Positions 17,386 to 24,820 of a stretch of DNA of 64,000 nt are shown here, piece after piece. This stretch comes from Pseudomonas mandelii (lineage in GTDB: Bacteria; Pseudomonadota; Gammaproteobacteria; Pseudomonadales; Pseudomonadaceae): positions 313,611-377,610 of the forward strand of contig NZ_RCZA01000007.1 of NCBI RefSeq assembly GCF_006438925.1. Direction: 5' to 3'. Positions within the stretch are counted from its first letter, which is position 1. Every line of letters begins with the position of its first letter. A model generated the notes under the pieces. It ran no database searches, was not told the origin of the DNA, and saw nothing but the letters and a program-made list of their open reading frames with translations. A program made the position numbers and the translations under genes.

Positions 17386-17479
17386 TCAAAAGATCGTCCG
17401 AACGCGGCCCGAACCTGCGGCAGCTCCTACAGGTGTACGCCGATGCAATGTAGGAGCTGCCGCAGGCTGCGATCTTTTG
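17386..17479. repeat. Family A inverted repeat with an interrupted left arm
   Basis: The right arm (from about 17449) is intact; the left arm is split after AAAGATCG by about 17 extra bases (TCCGAACGCGGCCCGAA) before CCTGCGGCAGCTCCTACA. It lies between convergent genes. Confidence 0.8.
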
Positions 17480-17488
17480 CCCTTCAAA

Positions 17489-18445
17489 TCACGGCAACAA
17501 AATCACCTTGTCACCGCGGCCCTGACTGACTTCGGCATACCGCGCCAGCCCTTCCTCCAGCGGCGATTCCAACAAACCCTCGGGCAACGGCAACAAGCCC
17601 TGATCGAAGAACGTGCCGAACTGATCAAGCATCGCCGCACACGCCTGGACGCCGTACAACAACGAATTGATCCCCACCACCGAACCGCCCTTGCGATACA
17701 GCGCCAGGGCCGGCAACTGCACCAGGCCGTCCACAGGCGCGGCGATGATCGCGATGCGACCGAACGCGGCCAGCGCCGGAACCGAGGCTGGGAGCCAGAA
17801 ACCGGTGGTGTCGAAAATCACATCGGCGCCGCCGGCATACACGGCATTTACCTGTGCACCGAGATCCTCGGGCTTATCCAGTTGCAGCGTCTGATACCCC
17901 TGGGCCTGTAAATCCTTGACCTGCTCCGGCCGCCGCGCCGCGGCCAGTACTTGAGCGCCACGCACCTTGGCCAACGCCAACGCCGCGCTGCCCACCGCCC
18001 CGCCGCCGATCACCAGCAAACGGGTTTGGGCCGTCACCAGACTGCGTTCCAACGCATCCCACGCCGTGGTGTACGGCACGCCGAGGCTTGCAGCCTGGGC
18101 AAAACTCAGATGGGTCGGCTTATTCGCTACACCATTGGCCGGCAGTTTGACGAATTGCGCGTGCGAGCCATCGGCGAAAAAACCCAACTCACGGCCGGTG
18201 CCCCAGACTTCCTGGCCGATCAGTGCCTGCGGGCCTTCAACAACCACACCGGCGAAATCACGACCGGGAATCCGCGGCAGTGTGGTGTAGGGAAAGCGCC
18301 CCAGCACGTTCTTCACATCGCTGGGGTTGAGGCCGGCGGCTTTGATCTGGACCAGCACTTCATCGGAGCCGGGGACAGGGGTGGGAACCTCAACGTAGCG
18401 CAGGGCCGAGAGGTCCCCGGTCTTGTCGAATTGCAGTGCTTTCAT
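17489..18445 (-). CDS. Zinc-independent quinone oxidoreductase-like MDR family protein
   Basis: 318 residues starting MKALQFDKTGDLSALRYVEV. An N-terminal GroES-like domain (VLVQIKAAGLNPSDVKNVLG) is followed by a Rossmann NADPH domain with VIGGGAVGSAAL (about 150). The zinc ligands of classical alcohol dehydrogenases are absent, so this is a quinone oxidoreductase or enoyl reductase type. It follows the xapX-like gene by 28 bases on the same strand and is probably its operon partner. Confidence 0.85.
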   Translation of the reverse strand: MKALQFDKTGDLSALRYVEVPTPVPGSDEVLVQIKAAGLNPSDVKNVLGRFPYTTLPRIPGRDFAGVVVEGPQALIGQEVWGTGRELGFFADGSHAQFVKLPANGVANKPTHLSFAQAASLGVPYTTAWDALERSLVTAQTRLLVIGGGAVGSAALALAKVRGAQVLAAARRPEQVKDLQAQGYQTLQLDKPEDLGAQVNAVYAGGADVIFDTTGFWLPASVPALAAFGRIAIIAAPVDGLVQLPALALYRKGGSVVGINSLLYGVQACAAMLDQFGTFFDQGLLPLPEGLLESPLEEGLARYAEVSQGRGDKVILLP

Positions 18446-18473
18446 GAGCGTTTCCCTCGAATGAATAAACGGT

Positions 18474-18647
18474 TCAGGAGATCCAGCCAGCCACCAGTTG
18501 CCGGCCCATTGGCCATAACTTCTCACCGGCCAACATGCCGAGCAGCCCTACCAGCGCGATGGCCGGCGGTGCGGGGGAACGAAAATCCAGAGCGCCGTAG
18601 AGCAAACCGACGCCCAGACCGATGACCAATGAGATGAGGTAGCTCAT
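18474..18647 (-). CDS. XapX-domain small membrane protein
   Basis: 57 residues, MSYLISLVIGLGVG to VAGWIS, with GGAG before the ATG. Two hydrophobic segments (about 3–20 and 28–42) are joined by DFRSPAPPA, which is the XapX domain. The family is small (50–60 residues) and of unknown function, often near transporters or reductases. Coupled by position with the downstream MDR reductase. Confidence 0.85.
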   Translation of the reverse strand: MSYLISLVIGLGVGLLYGALDFRSPAPPAIALVGLLGMLAGEKLWPMGRQLVAGWIS

Positions 18648-18760
18648 GGCAGACTCCGTGGCTAGTTAGGGTATGCCCGGAGTCTAAAGATCGGTAGCGA
18701 CGAGCACCGGCCAAGTACTTCCGAATATCGGCCAAAGCGCTAATGCCGGCCACAAGGCAA

Positions 18761-18897
18761 CTTGTAGCAGCTGGCGGAGCCTGCGTTCGGCTGCGCAGCA
18801 GTCGTAAAACCTGCATGCACGGTATAACTGAAGCACCGCGTTGCCTGATTTCACGACTGCTGCGCAGCCGAACGCAGGCTCCGCCAGCTGCTACAGG
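18761..18897. repeat. Family C long inverted repeat
   Basis: Arms of 45 bases (18761–18805 and 18853–18897) pair almost perfectly: TTGTAGCAGCTGGCGGAGCC against its complement, then GTTCGGCTGCGCAGCAGTCGT. It separates the AraC gene from xapX. Confidence 0.9.
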
Positions 18898-18902
18898 TTT
18901 TG

Positions 18903-19688
18903 TTATGCCTCGGCTTTGCGCTGGCTCGCCGAAAACTGCGAAGGCGCGACACCCAGTTCCCGCCGAAACATGTCGCTGAAACTGCTCGGTGAGTAACCCA
19001 GCTCCCGGGCAATCGCACTGACCGGCACGCCCTGGATCAACTCCGCCACCGCCGTCGCCAATTGCACCTGGCGCCGCCATTCGGCGAAGCCCATGCCCAA
19101 ACCGTCCTTGAACAGCCGCGCCAGCGTACGCACGCTGGCACCGGCGTTTTCGGCGTGTTGTTCGAAGGCAATGTCCAGCGATGGCGCGGCCATGACCGCC
19201 TGGCACAGGTTCATCAGGCGTCGGTCGGAATCATCCGGCAAGGGGATTTTCAGCAGCGAGCGCCTGGCTCGCCTAAGCTCCAGCAGCGCCAGGCCGACCA
19301 GCGCTTCGTAATACTCGGGCGCGCCATCGTCGCCCTGCTCCACCAACCCGACGATCAGCTCACGCAGCAGTCCGCCGACTTCGATCACCTGAACCGTGTC
19401 GTCCAGCGTCGCCGCCAAAGAGGGCCGCAAGTAGATGTTGCGCATCTGTAAATCCGAAACCACGCGAATCCCGTGGGGCACACCTGGCGGCAGCCACACC
19501 GCTCGTTGCGGCGGCACCACCAGCGCTTCATGGGGCGTCTCGACCCACATCACCCCGCTCATTGCATACAGCAACTGCCCCCAGACATGTTCATGCGGCT
19601 CGATATACACGCCGCGCGGATAGGTGCGCGCCAGTGGTTGCACGGGCACATCGGTGTCACTCAGGTCTGGAGGGGTGGCAAGGGCCAT
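18903..19688 (-). CDS. AraC family transcriptional regulator with N-terminal cupin
   Basis: 261 residues from the ATG at 19688 (a TTG nine bases upstream is also open). The N-terminal cupin-like sensor (YIEPHEHVWGQLLYAMSGVM, WLPPGVPHGI) is followed by two helix-turn-helix units near the C-terminus (SVRTLARLFKDGLGMGFAEW and PVSAIARELGYSPSSFSDMFRRELG). This arrangement is typical of regulators acting on neighbouring transport or oxidoreductase genes. The xapX–MDR pair lies downstream on the same strand and is a plausible target. Confidence 0.88.
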   Translation of the reverse strand: MALATPPDLSDTDVPVQPLARTYPRGVYIEPHEHVWGQLLYAMSGVMWVETPHEALVVPPQRAVWLPPGVPHGIRVVSDLQMRNIYLRPSLAATLDDTVQVIEVGGLLRELIVGLVEQGDDGAPEYYEALVGLALLELRRARRSLLKIPLPDDSDRRLMNLCQAVMAAPSLDIAFEQHAENAGASVRTLARLFKDGLGMGFAEWRRQVQLATAVAELIQGVPVSAIARELGYSPSSFSDMFRRELGVAPSQFSASQRKAEA

Positions 19689-19833
19689 GGGCAGCAATCA
19701 TTGAGCGTTTCAGAGATTGCATGGTAACGAGCCACGGGGGTTGTCGCTACGGGCGGCATCCATCTGACAATTCGACTGAATTTTCCGTAACCCCAACGAT
19801 CTTTGTATTACCACAGGGAGGAATACGGGCTCT

Positions 19834-20061
19834 ATGAACAACGCAAAACTTTTCGTCATTGAATACACCCTTCATGGCGCGCCCAAGTCTTTCATCATCC
19901 GCCTGGACAAGATGGATAACGCGGAGGCCTGGCATTGGGCAAGTTGCGACGCGGGGGTCGGAAGAATCCCTCGCTTCGGCCGAGAGAAGGTGCAAAAAAC
20001 CAGCAAGCCGATGGCGGAGAAATTCGGCGTGGAAAACGTCAAGTGGCGGCCGGCGAATTAA
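19834..20061 (+). CDS. Small conserved Pseudomonas protein (possibly DUF6555)
   Basis: 75 residues, MNNAKLFVIEYTLHGAPKSF, soluble, with a conserved AEAWHWASCDAGVGRIPRFG centre and a basic C-terminus. AGGGAGG lies upstream. I believe it belongs to a small Pseudomonas-specific family (DUF6555), but this is from memory. No signal peptide or known motif. Followed 38 bases later by another small gene, so probably a two-gene operon. Confidence 0.7.
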   Translation: MNNAKLFVIEYTLHGAPKSFIIRLDKMDNAEAWHWASCDAGVGRIPRFGREKVQKTSKPMAEKFGVENVKWRPAN

Positions 20062-20099
20062 CGGATGGCGCAGCTTTGGACCTTTGGAGGGAACGGCGC

Positions 20100-20378
20100 A
20101 TGACAACGACGCAACTTACCAGCACGGCACACCTCGACTACGGTATCGATACGCTGTTCGGTCGAATCACCAAAAGCGCCGAGTGTCAGGTTGGACTTGA
20201 GCAAGTCGAGCATGACCCGACCCGCTTCGCGCTACGCGTCCAGTCACCTATACCGCAAGATCTGGAACAGGCAAAAACGGTGTTGGTGAGGGTGGATGGG
20301 CGACGACTCAATGGCATCATCCGCCATACCGAACGGCTGGAAGATCAAAGCCTGAAACTGGAAGTGGAGCCCGAATAG
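20100..20378 (+). CDS. Hypothetical protein
   Basis: 92 residues from MTTTQLTSTAHLDYGIDTLF, with GGAGGG about 8 bases upstream. It appears soluble and acidic with alternating beta-like segments (RFALRVQSPIPQDLEQ, KTVLVRVDGRRLNGII). No family recognised. Same strand and 38 bases after the preceding small gene. Confidence 0.65.
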   Translation: MTTTQLTSTAHLDYGIDTLFGRITKSAECQVGLEQVEHDPTRFALRVQSPIPQDLEQAKTVLVRVDGRRLNGIIRHTERLEDQSLKLEVEPE

Positions 20379-20404
20379 GCTCCACGTTTTGTGCGTGACG
20401 GGTG

Positions 20405-20569
20405 TCAGCCCTTGGCGCACTTGCAACCTTTGCTGGCGCATTCTTCGCCATGTTCGTGGTGCTTGGCGCAGGCTTCACAGCAATAGTGCTTGCCGTGGCG
20501 CGCGATCGGATGTTCGCCCAGTTTGCAGGAACATTTGGGGCAGTCGCATTTACTGTCACTGCTGATCAT
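20405..20569 (-). CDS. Bacterial metallothionein (BmtA/PmtA-like)
   Basis: 54 residues, starting MISSDSKCDCPKCSCKLG and ending SKGCKCAKG. It has 10 cysteines (8, 10, 13, 15, 30, 31, 34, 44, 49, 51) and several histidines, with the CxCxxCxC start and the HYCCEACAKHH centre of cyanobacterial/pseudomonad metallothioneins. These bind Zn2+, Cd2+ or Cu+ in the cytoplasm. An adjacent CC pair at 30–31 adds one Cys compared with the nine-Cys form I recall for P. fluorescens proteins. A family A repeat lies 58 bases upstream. Confidence 0.92.
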   Translation of the reverse strand: MISSDSKCDCPKCSCKLGEHPIARHGKHYCCEACAKHHEHGEECASKGCKCAKG

Positions 20570-20627
20570 GTGTCTGACTCCATTGGTTGTGGTCGTCTGG
20601 TGCCGCCGATGTGCACCGTCTTATCAG

Positions 20628-20712
20628 TGTAGGAGCTGCCGCAGGCTGCGATCTTTTGATCTTGCTTTGGAAACAAAAAATCAAAAGATCGCAGCCTGCG
20701 GCAGCTCCTACA
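20628..20712. repeat. Family A inverted repeat
   Basis: Perfect 33-base arms (20628–20660 and 20680–20712), TGTAGGAGCTGCCGCAGGCT outward to ATCTTTTGAT, around a 19-base centre. Confidence 0.92.
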
Positions 20713-20724
20713 TGAGGATCAGCG

Positions 20725-21180
20725 TTATGCCTGTCGGGTGTTGCTGCGGTACATGAACAGCAACGCCAACGCGAGACACACCATCGCCAGTATCCGGCTG
20801 CTGGACAACTCGATCGCCGGGTTGCCCAGCCAGCCGAAGTTATCGATCAACATCCCCATCCCCAGTTGCCCGACGATCACCGCCACCGTCGCCACCGCCG
20901 TGCCGACCCGCGGCACCGCGCCAACCATCACCATCATGTACACCACCCCGAACAGTGCACCGCTGAGCTGCCATTTCGGCACGTCCAGCACACTCACGGC
21001 ATGGGCCGGCTCGAAAAACAGGATCAGCAGCCCGGTGATCACTGCACCAACCACGAAGGTCAACAAACTGCTGCGCAACACGCCCACCGTTTCGCCCAAC
21101 CGGCCATTGATCGCCGCCTGAACACTCAGCACCGCACCGGCCGCCACGACCACCGCCAACAAAATAATCAGATTCATCAT
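20725..21180 (-). CDS. DMT-type transporter half, YdcZ/DUF606 family
   Basis: 151 residues from MMNLIILLAVVVAAGAVL. Five hydrophobic segments fill the protein, with the DUF606/YdcZ features AAINGRLGE near residue 25 and VGTAVATVAVIVGQLGMGMLID near residue 95. The start overlaps the stop of the upstream YdcZ-like gene (TGATG), so the two are translationally coupled. Small five-helix proteins of this type probably work as a paired heterodimer (inference). Substrate unknown. Confidence 0.82.
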   Translation of the reverse strand: MMNLIILLAVVVAAGAVLSVQAAINGRLGETVGVLRSSLLTFVVGAVITGLLILFFEPAHAVSVLDVPKWQLSGALFGVVYMMVMVGAVPRVGTAVATVAVIVGQLGMGMLIDNFGWLGNPAIELSSSRILAMVCLALALLFMYRSNTRQA

Positions 21181-21674
21181 CAACCCCGAGCGATCAGAAC
21201 AAGTGCCGCGACAATCAGCAGCAAGGCCAGCCAACGTTCACCGTTGACCTTTTTGCGGGTAGCGCCGAACCAGCCGAAATGGTCGATCAACACGCTTTTG
21301 CCGACCTGCCCGGAGAGGATCGCGATCATCGTCATGGCAATGCCGATGTGCGGCGTGGCCAAGGTCAGCACGATCACGTACATCGGCCCCAGGAACCCGC
21401 CGATCAACTGCCAGCGCGGCAGCTCATTCAAAGCGGGCCCTTGTTGCGGACCGCTGAATAGCAACAGCAAAAACAGAATCGCCGAGCCGACACCGAAGAT
21501 GCTCAAGGTCGCCCACAAGTGCCCGACCTGAACCCCGAGCGGCCCGAGCAAACCGGCCTCCACGGACAGGCCCATGCCGGCCAGAATCACCAGCGGCAGC
21601 AGCAACAGTCGCAGCCCCGGTTTGGTGACAGGCGTCGCGATGACACCCGCTTGTTCATTTAACGCAGCTTGCAT
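21180..21674 (-). CDS. DMT-type transporter half, YdcZ/DUF606 family
   Basis: 164 residues from MQAALNEQAGVIATP, with GAGGTG upstream. A cytoplasmic N-terminal tail of about 30 residues precedes five hydrophobic segments; IGIAMTMIAILSGQVGKSVLID corresponds to the VGTAVATVAVIVGQ segment of its partner. It is the first gene of the coupled pair. A divergent LysR gene lies about 230 bases to the right and may control the pair. Confidence 0.82.
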   Translation of the reverse strand: MQAALNEQAGVIATPVTKPGLRLLLLPLVILAGMGLSVEAGLLGPLGVQVGHLWATLSIFGVGSAILFLLLLFSGPQQGPALNELPRWQLIGGFLGPMYVIVLTLATPHIGIAMTMIAILSGQVGKSVLIDHFGWFGATRKKVNGERWLALLLIVAALVLIARG

Positions 21675-21690
21675 AAGTAGCACCTCGCAT

Positions 21691-21797
21691 CCCCCTGTAG
21701 GAGCTGTCGAGTGCAACGAGGCTGCGATCTTTTGATTTTAAAGATCAAGATAAAAAGATCGCAGCCTCGTTGCACTCGACAGCTCCTACAGAGGGGG
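21691..21797. repeat. Family A variant inverted repeat (GTCGAGTGCAACGAGG core)
   Basis: Arms of about 43 bases pair CCTGTAGGAGCTGTCGAGTG with its complement, then CAACGAGGCTGCGATCTTTT. The core differs from other family A members (GTCGAGTGCAACGAGG rather than GCCGCAGG). It lies in the divergent region between the YdcZ pair and the LysR gene. Confidence 0.9.
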
Positions 21798-21901
21798 TCG
21801 GATTTCAGTTGGAATGGCGCGCATTATCGGGTGGCGCCGCTTTGCGATAAATGGGAGCATCCTGACAACACTTTTGCGCAACTCGCACAGCAGGATTCCT
21901 C

Positions 21902-22837
21902 ATGCATGGCCTCAACGAACTGGGATTCAAGGCGCTTCGGCTGTTTGTAGCGGTGCTGGATCACGGCAGTTTTTCCGAAGTCGCTCGCCGCGAGGGCCTG
22001 GCACCCTCGTCGATTTCGCGGCAGATCCAAATGATGGAGCAAGCCCTGAGCCAGCAATTGCTGTATCGCCACACCCGCGCCGTCTCACCCACCGAAGCCG
22101 GGCGCATGCTCGGTCATCACGCACGGCTGGTGCTGGTGCAACTCGAAGAGGCCGAACAGGCCCTGCAGGAACAGCAAAGCGAACCGAGCGGACTGGTGCG
22201 GATCAATGCGCCAGTGGTGTTCGGTCAGCGGCACCTGACGCCGTGGCTGGGACGGCTCTGCGAGCGCTACCCGAAACTGCAACTGGATATCCAGCAGACC
22301 GACAGCTACGTCGACCCGCTGCAGGAAGGCGCCGACCTGCTGTTTCGCATCGGCCCGCTGCACGATTCGAGCATGCAGGCGCGGATTCTGGCGCCCCAGC
22401 GTTTTCAAGTCGCCGCGAGCCCGGTCTATTTGGAACGTCACGGTACGCCGCAACATCCCGAAGAACTGGCCGCGCATCAGTGCCTGGCCTACAAGGGCGT
22501 GACCGGCCAGCAACGCTGGTTTTTCCGCAAGGATCAGCAGGACTGGACGCCCTGGTCGGTGAAGGGACCGATCACCGGCAACCACGCCGACACCCTGACC
22601 CAAGCCGCCGAACAAGGCTTGGGGCTGGTGATGTTTCCGTCGTGGTTGATTGGTGAGGCGGTGCGCAACGGCACGCTGGTGCCGGTGCTCGGGGCGTATC
22701 AAGTGTCCAACAGCCTTGAGCCGCAGCAGATTGCGGTGCTGTGGCCCGGGAGCCGACGGTTGTCGGTGAAGGTGCGGACGGTGATTGATTTCTTCGTGGA
22801 GTGCTTCGGGACCGTGCCGTACTGGGACAGACCGTAA
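21902..22837 (+). CDS. LysR family transcriptional regulator
   Basis: 311 residues. The N-terminal winged helix-turn-helix (ALRLFVAVLDHGSFSEVARR, SSISRQIQMMEQAL) precedes a LysR substrate-binding domain from about 90 (GLVRINAPVVFGQRHLTPWL). Divergent from the YdcZ-like pair, which is the likeliest target by LysR convention. The inducer is unknown. Confidence 0.92.
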   Translation: MHGLNELGFKALRLFVAVLDHGSFSEVARREGLAPSSISRQIQMMEQALSQQLLYRHTRAVSPTEAGRMLGHHARLVLVQLEEAEQALQEQQSEPSGLVRINAPVVFGQRHLTPWLGRLCERYPKLQLDIQQTDSYVDPLQEGADLLFRIGPLHDSSMQARILAPQRFQVAASPVYLERHGTPQHPEELAAHQCLAYKGVTGQQRWFFRKDQQDWTPWSVKGPITGNHADTLTQAAEQGLGLVMFPSWLIGEAVRNGTLVPVLGAYQVSNSLEPQQIAVLWPGSRRLSVKVRTVIDFFVECFGTVPYWDRP

Positions 22838-22857
22838 TACCTGTCGGCACCACAATC

Positions 22858-22950
22858 CCTGTGGGAGCGAGCTTGCTCGCGATAGCGGTTAATCAGTCAC
22901 ATTGATGCTGGATGTGCCGACGCTATCGCGAGCAAGCTCGCTCCCACAGG
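22858..22950. repeat. Family B inverted repeat (REPIN)
   Basis: Perfect 30-base arms CCTGTGGGAGCGAGCTTGCT outward to CGCGATAGCG, with centre containing CAGTCACATTGATGCTGGAT, shared in form with other family B elements. Between convergent LysR and chemoreceptor genes. Confidence 0.93.
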
Positions 22951-22966
22951 TTCTGTACCGGTGCAA

Positions 22967-24649
22967 TCAAATGCGGAACTGCCCCACCAGTTTGCCCAGG
23001 CGCTGACCGAGGTCGGCCAGGCTGCGGGACGTCTGGGCACCGAGTTGGGTTTCGTCGGCGACACTGTCTACGGCCACAGCGATCTGATGCACGCTGCGGT
23101 TGATCTCTTCGGCCACGGCGGTCTGCTCTTCGGCGGCGCTGGCGATCTGCGCGTTCATCGAGTTGATGGTGCCGATCAGCTGGGCCATGGTGTCCAGCGA
23201 TGCACCCGCTTCGTTGGCCTGAGCCGACGTGCCATCGCCGGCCTCGCTGGAACGGCGCATTGCTTCCACCGCCGACTGAGTGCCGGCCTGCAAGCGATCG
23301 ATCATGCCCTGGATTTCCTGGGTGCTGATTTGTGTGCGACTGGCCAGCGCTCGAACCTCGTCGGCCACCACGGCAAAACCACGACCGGCTTCACCGGCAC
23401 GGGCGGCTTCGATGGCGGCGTTGAGTGCCAGCAGGTTGGTCTGCTCGGCAATCGAACGGATCACCCCAAGCACGCTGACAATCGACGAGACGTCTTTTTG
23501 CAGGCTGTCCAGAGACACGCCGCTGCTGCGAATGTCGTCCACCAACGCATGAATCTTCACAATGCTGCCGGCCACCACTCGCTTGGCAGCCTGGCCTTCT
23601 TCGTCGGTCTGTTGGGCAGCCACCGCGGCGTTTTGCGCACTTTTCGCCACTTCCTGAGCAGCGGCGGACATTTGGTTGATCGCCGTGGCGACCTGATCGG
23701 TCTCGTGACGCTGACGCTCCATGGCCTGATCCGAGCGCTGCGCCTGGTCGGAGACCTGATTCACCAGCCCGGTCAGTTGTGAAGTCATTTCGGTGATCTG
23801 GCGCACCAGGCCGTGGATCTTGTCGACGAAGCGGTTGAACGAGCCGGCCAGTTCGCCAAGTTCATCCTGGCTGGTAATGGTGAGGCGACGCGTCAGGTCA
23901 CCCTCGCCCGCCGCGATGTCATCGAGATTGGCTTTCATCAGGTTCAGCGGACGCAGGATCGTGTTGGCCAGCAGCATCCCGGCAGCGGCAATCACCAACA
24001 GCACCACGGCGGCAATCCCGACGATGCTCAGCACCACGCCTTCCATGCGCTCCTGAACTTTGGCTTGAACCAGCGCGACTTGCGCTTCGATACCGTCGAG
24101 GTTCACGGAAGTACCGACCGCCATGTCCCACTTCGGCAGGTATTCGGTGTAGCCCAGTTTCGGCACCAGCACTTGGGTGTTGCCGGGCAGCGGCGAGCTG
24201 TATTGCAGGTAGTGGGTGCCGTCCTTGGCGACTTTCACCAGGTCGCGGTTGACGTAGACGCCATTCGGATCGCGGTTGTCCTTGAAGCTCTGGCCCACGC
24301 CTTCAGGGCTGCTGGCCTTGAACAGACGCACGGTGTTGGAGTCGTAGCCGAAGAAGTAGCCGTCCTTGCCGTAGGTGATGCTCGACAGCAATTTGACCAC
24401 CTGGGCCCGCGCCGCGTCATCACCGGGGGCGGCCGCATCGTAAAGAGGTTTTATTGTGGTCATGGCCACGGCGACGTAGCTTTGCAGCGTTGCCTTGGCA
24501 TCGCTGAGCAGGCGCTGGCGAGTTTCCTCGACTTCCTTGCGGGCCTGCTCCTGCAGAATGAACAACGTGGTCAGGCTGATGACCAGCGCAAAGAGCAACA
24601 CCGGGAGAACGGCAAGGGACAGGACTTTAGCCTTCAGGCTCATGCGCAT
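22967..24649 (-). CDS. Methyl-accepting chemotaxis protein with single Cache domain
   Basis: 560 residues. A first transmembrane helix (about 9–30) leads into a periplasmic sCache_2-type sensor (about 35–190; SSITYGKDGYFFGYDSNTVR, and YLPKWDMAVGTSVNLDGIEA). A second helix (about 205–228), a HAMP domain and a long coiled-coil signalling domain follow. The tip sequence IAEQTNLLALNAAIEAARAG is the CheA/CheW contact. The ligand is probably a small organic acid, as for many sCache_2 receptors, but this is not shown. A sigma-28-type promoter lies upstream. Confidence 0.93.
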   Translation of the reverse strand: MRMSLKAKVLSLAVLPVLLFALVISLTTLFILQEQARKEVEETRQRLLSDAKATLQSYVAVAMTTIKPLYDAAAPGDDAARAQVVKLLSSITYGKDGYFFGYDSNTVRLFKASSPEGVGQSFKDNRDPNGVYVNRDLVKVAKDGTHYLQYSSPLPGNTQVLVPKLGYTEYLPKWDMAVGTSVNLDGIEAQVALVQAKVQERMEGVVLSIVGIAAVVLLVIAAAGMLLANTILRPLNLMKANLDDIAAGEGDLTRRLTITSQDELGELAGSFNRFVDKIHGLVRQITEMTSQLTGLVNQVSDQAQRSDQAMERQRHETDQVATAINQMSAAAQEVAKSAQNAAVAAQQTDEEGQAAKRVVAGSIVKIHALVDDIRSSGVSLDSLQKDVSSIVSVLGVIRSIAEQTNLLALNAAIEAARAGEAGRGFAVVADEVRALASRTQISTQEIQGMIDRLQAGTQSAVEAMRRSSEAGDGTSAQANEAGASLDTMAQLIGTINSMNAQIASAAEEQTAVAEEINRSVHQIAVAVDSVADETQLGAQTSRSLADLGQRLGKLVGQFRI

Positions 24650-24690
24650 GACGGTTCACTCTTTTGATTTTATTGGCGTGGTTAAAGGCT

Positions 24691-24717
24691 TTAACGGCAC
24701 GCAGGATCAAAAGTTGA
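24691..24717 (-). promoter_or_regulatory. Candidate FliA (sigma-28) promoter for the chemoreceptor gene
   Basis: On the minus strand, TCAA-N15-GCCGTTAA fits the flagellar pattern T(A/C)AA-N15-GCCGATAA with one change in the -10 element. The -10 end is 42 bases from the ATG of the chemoreceptor. Confidence 0.55.
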
Positions 24718-24727
24718 ATGCGGTCAT

Positions 24728-24808
24728 TGTGGGAGCGAGCCGGCTCCGGGATGTTGAATGTGCCGCCGCCTTCGTCGGAACGCCGCCCGGAGCCGGCTCG
24801 CTCCCACA
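24728..24808. repeat. Family B variant inverted repeat (AGCCGGCTC core)
   Basis: Arms of 23 bases, TGTGGGAGCGAGCCGGCTCC and its complement, with a 35-base centre. The core differs from the usual AGCTTGCTCGCGA. It lies downstream of the antiporter gene and upstream of the chemoreceptor promoter. Confidence 0.85.
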
Positions 24809-24820
24809 GGGGAAATGTGT

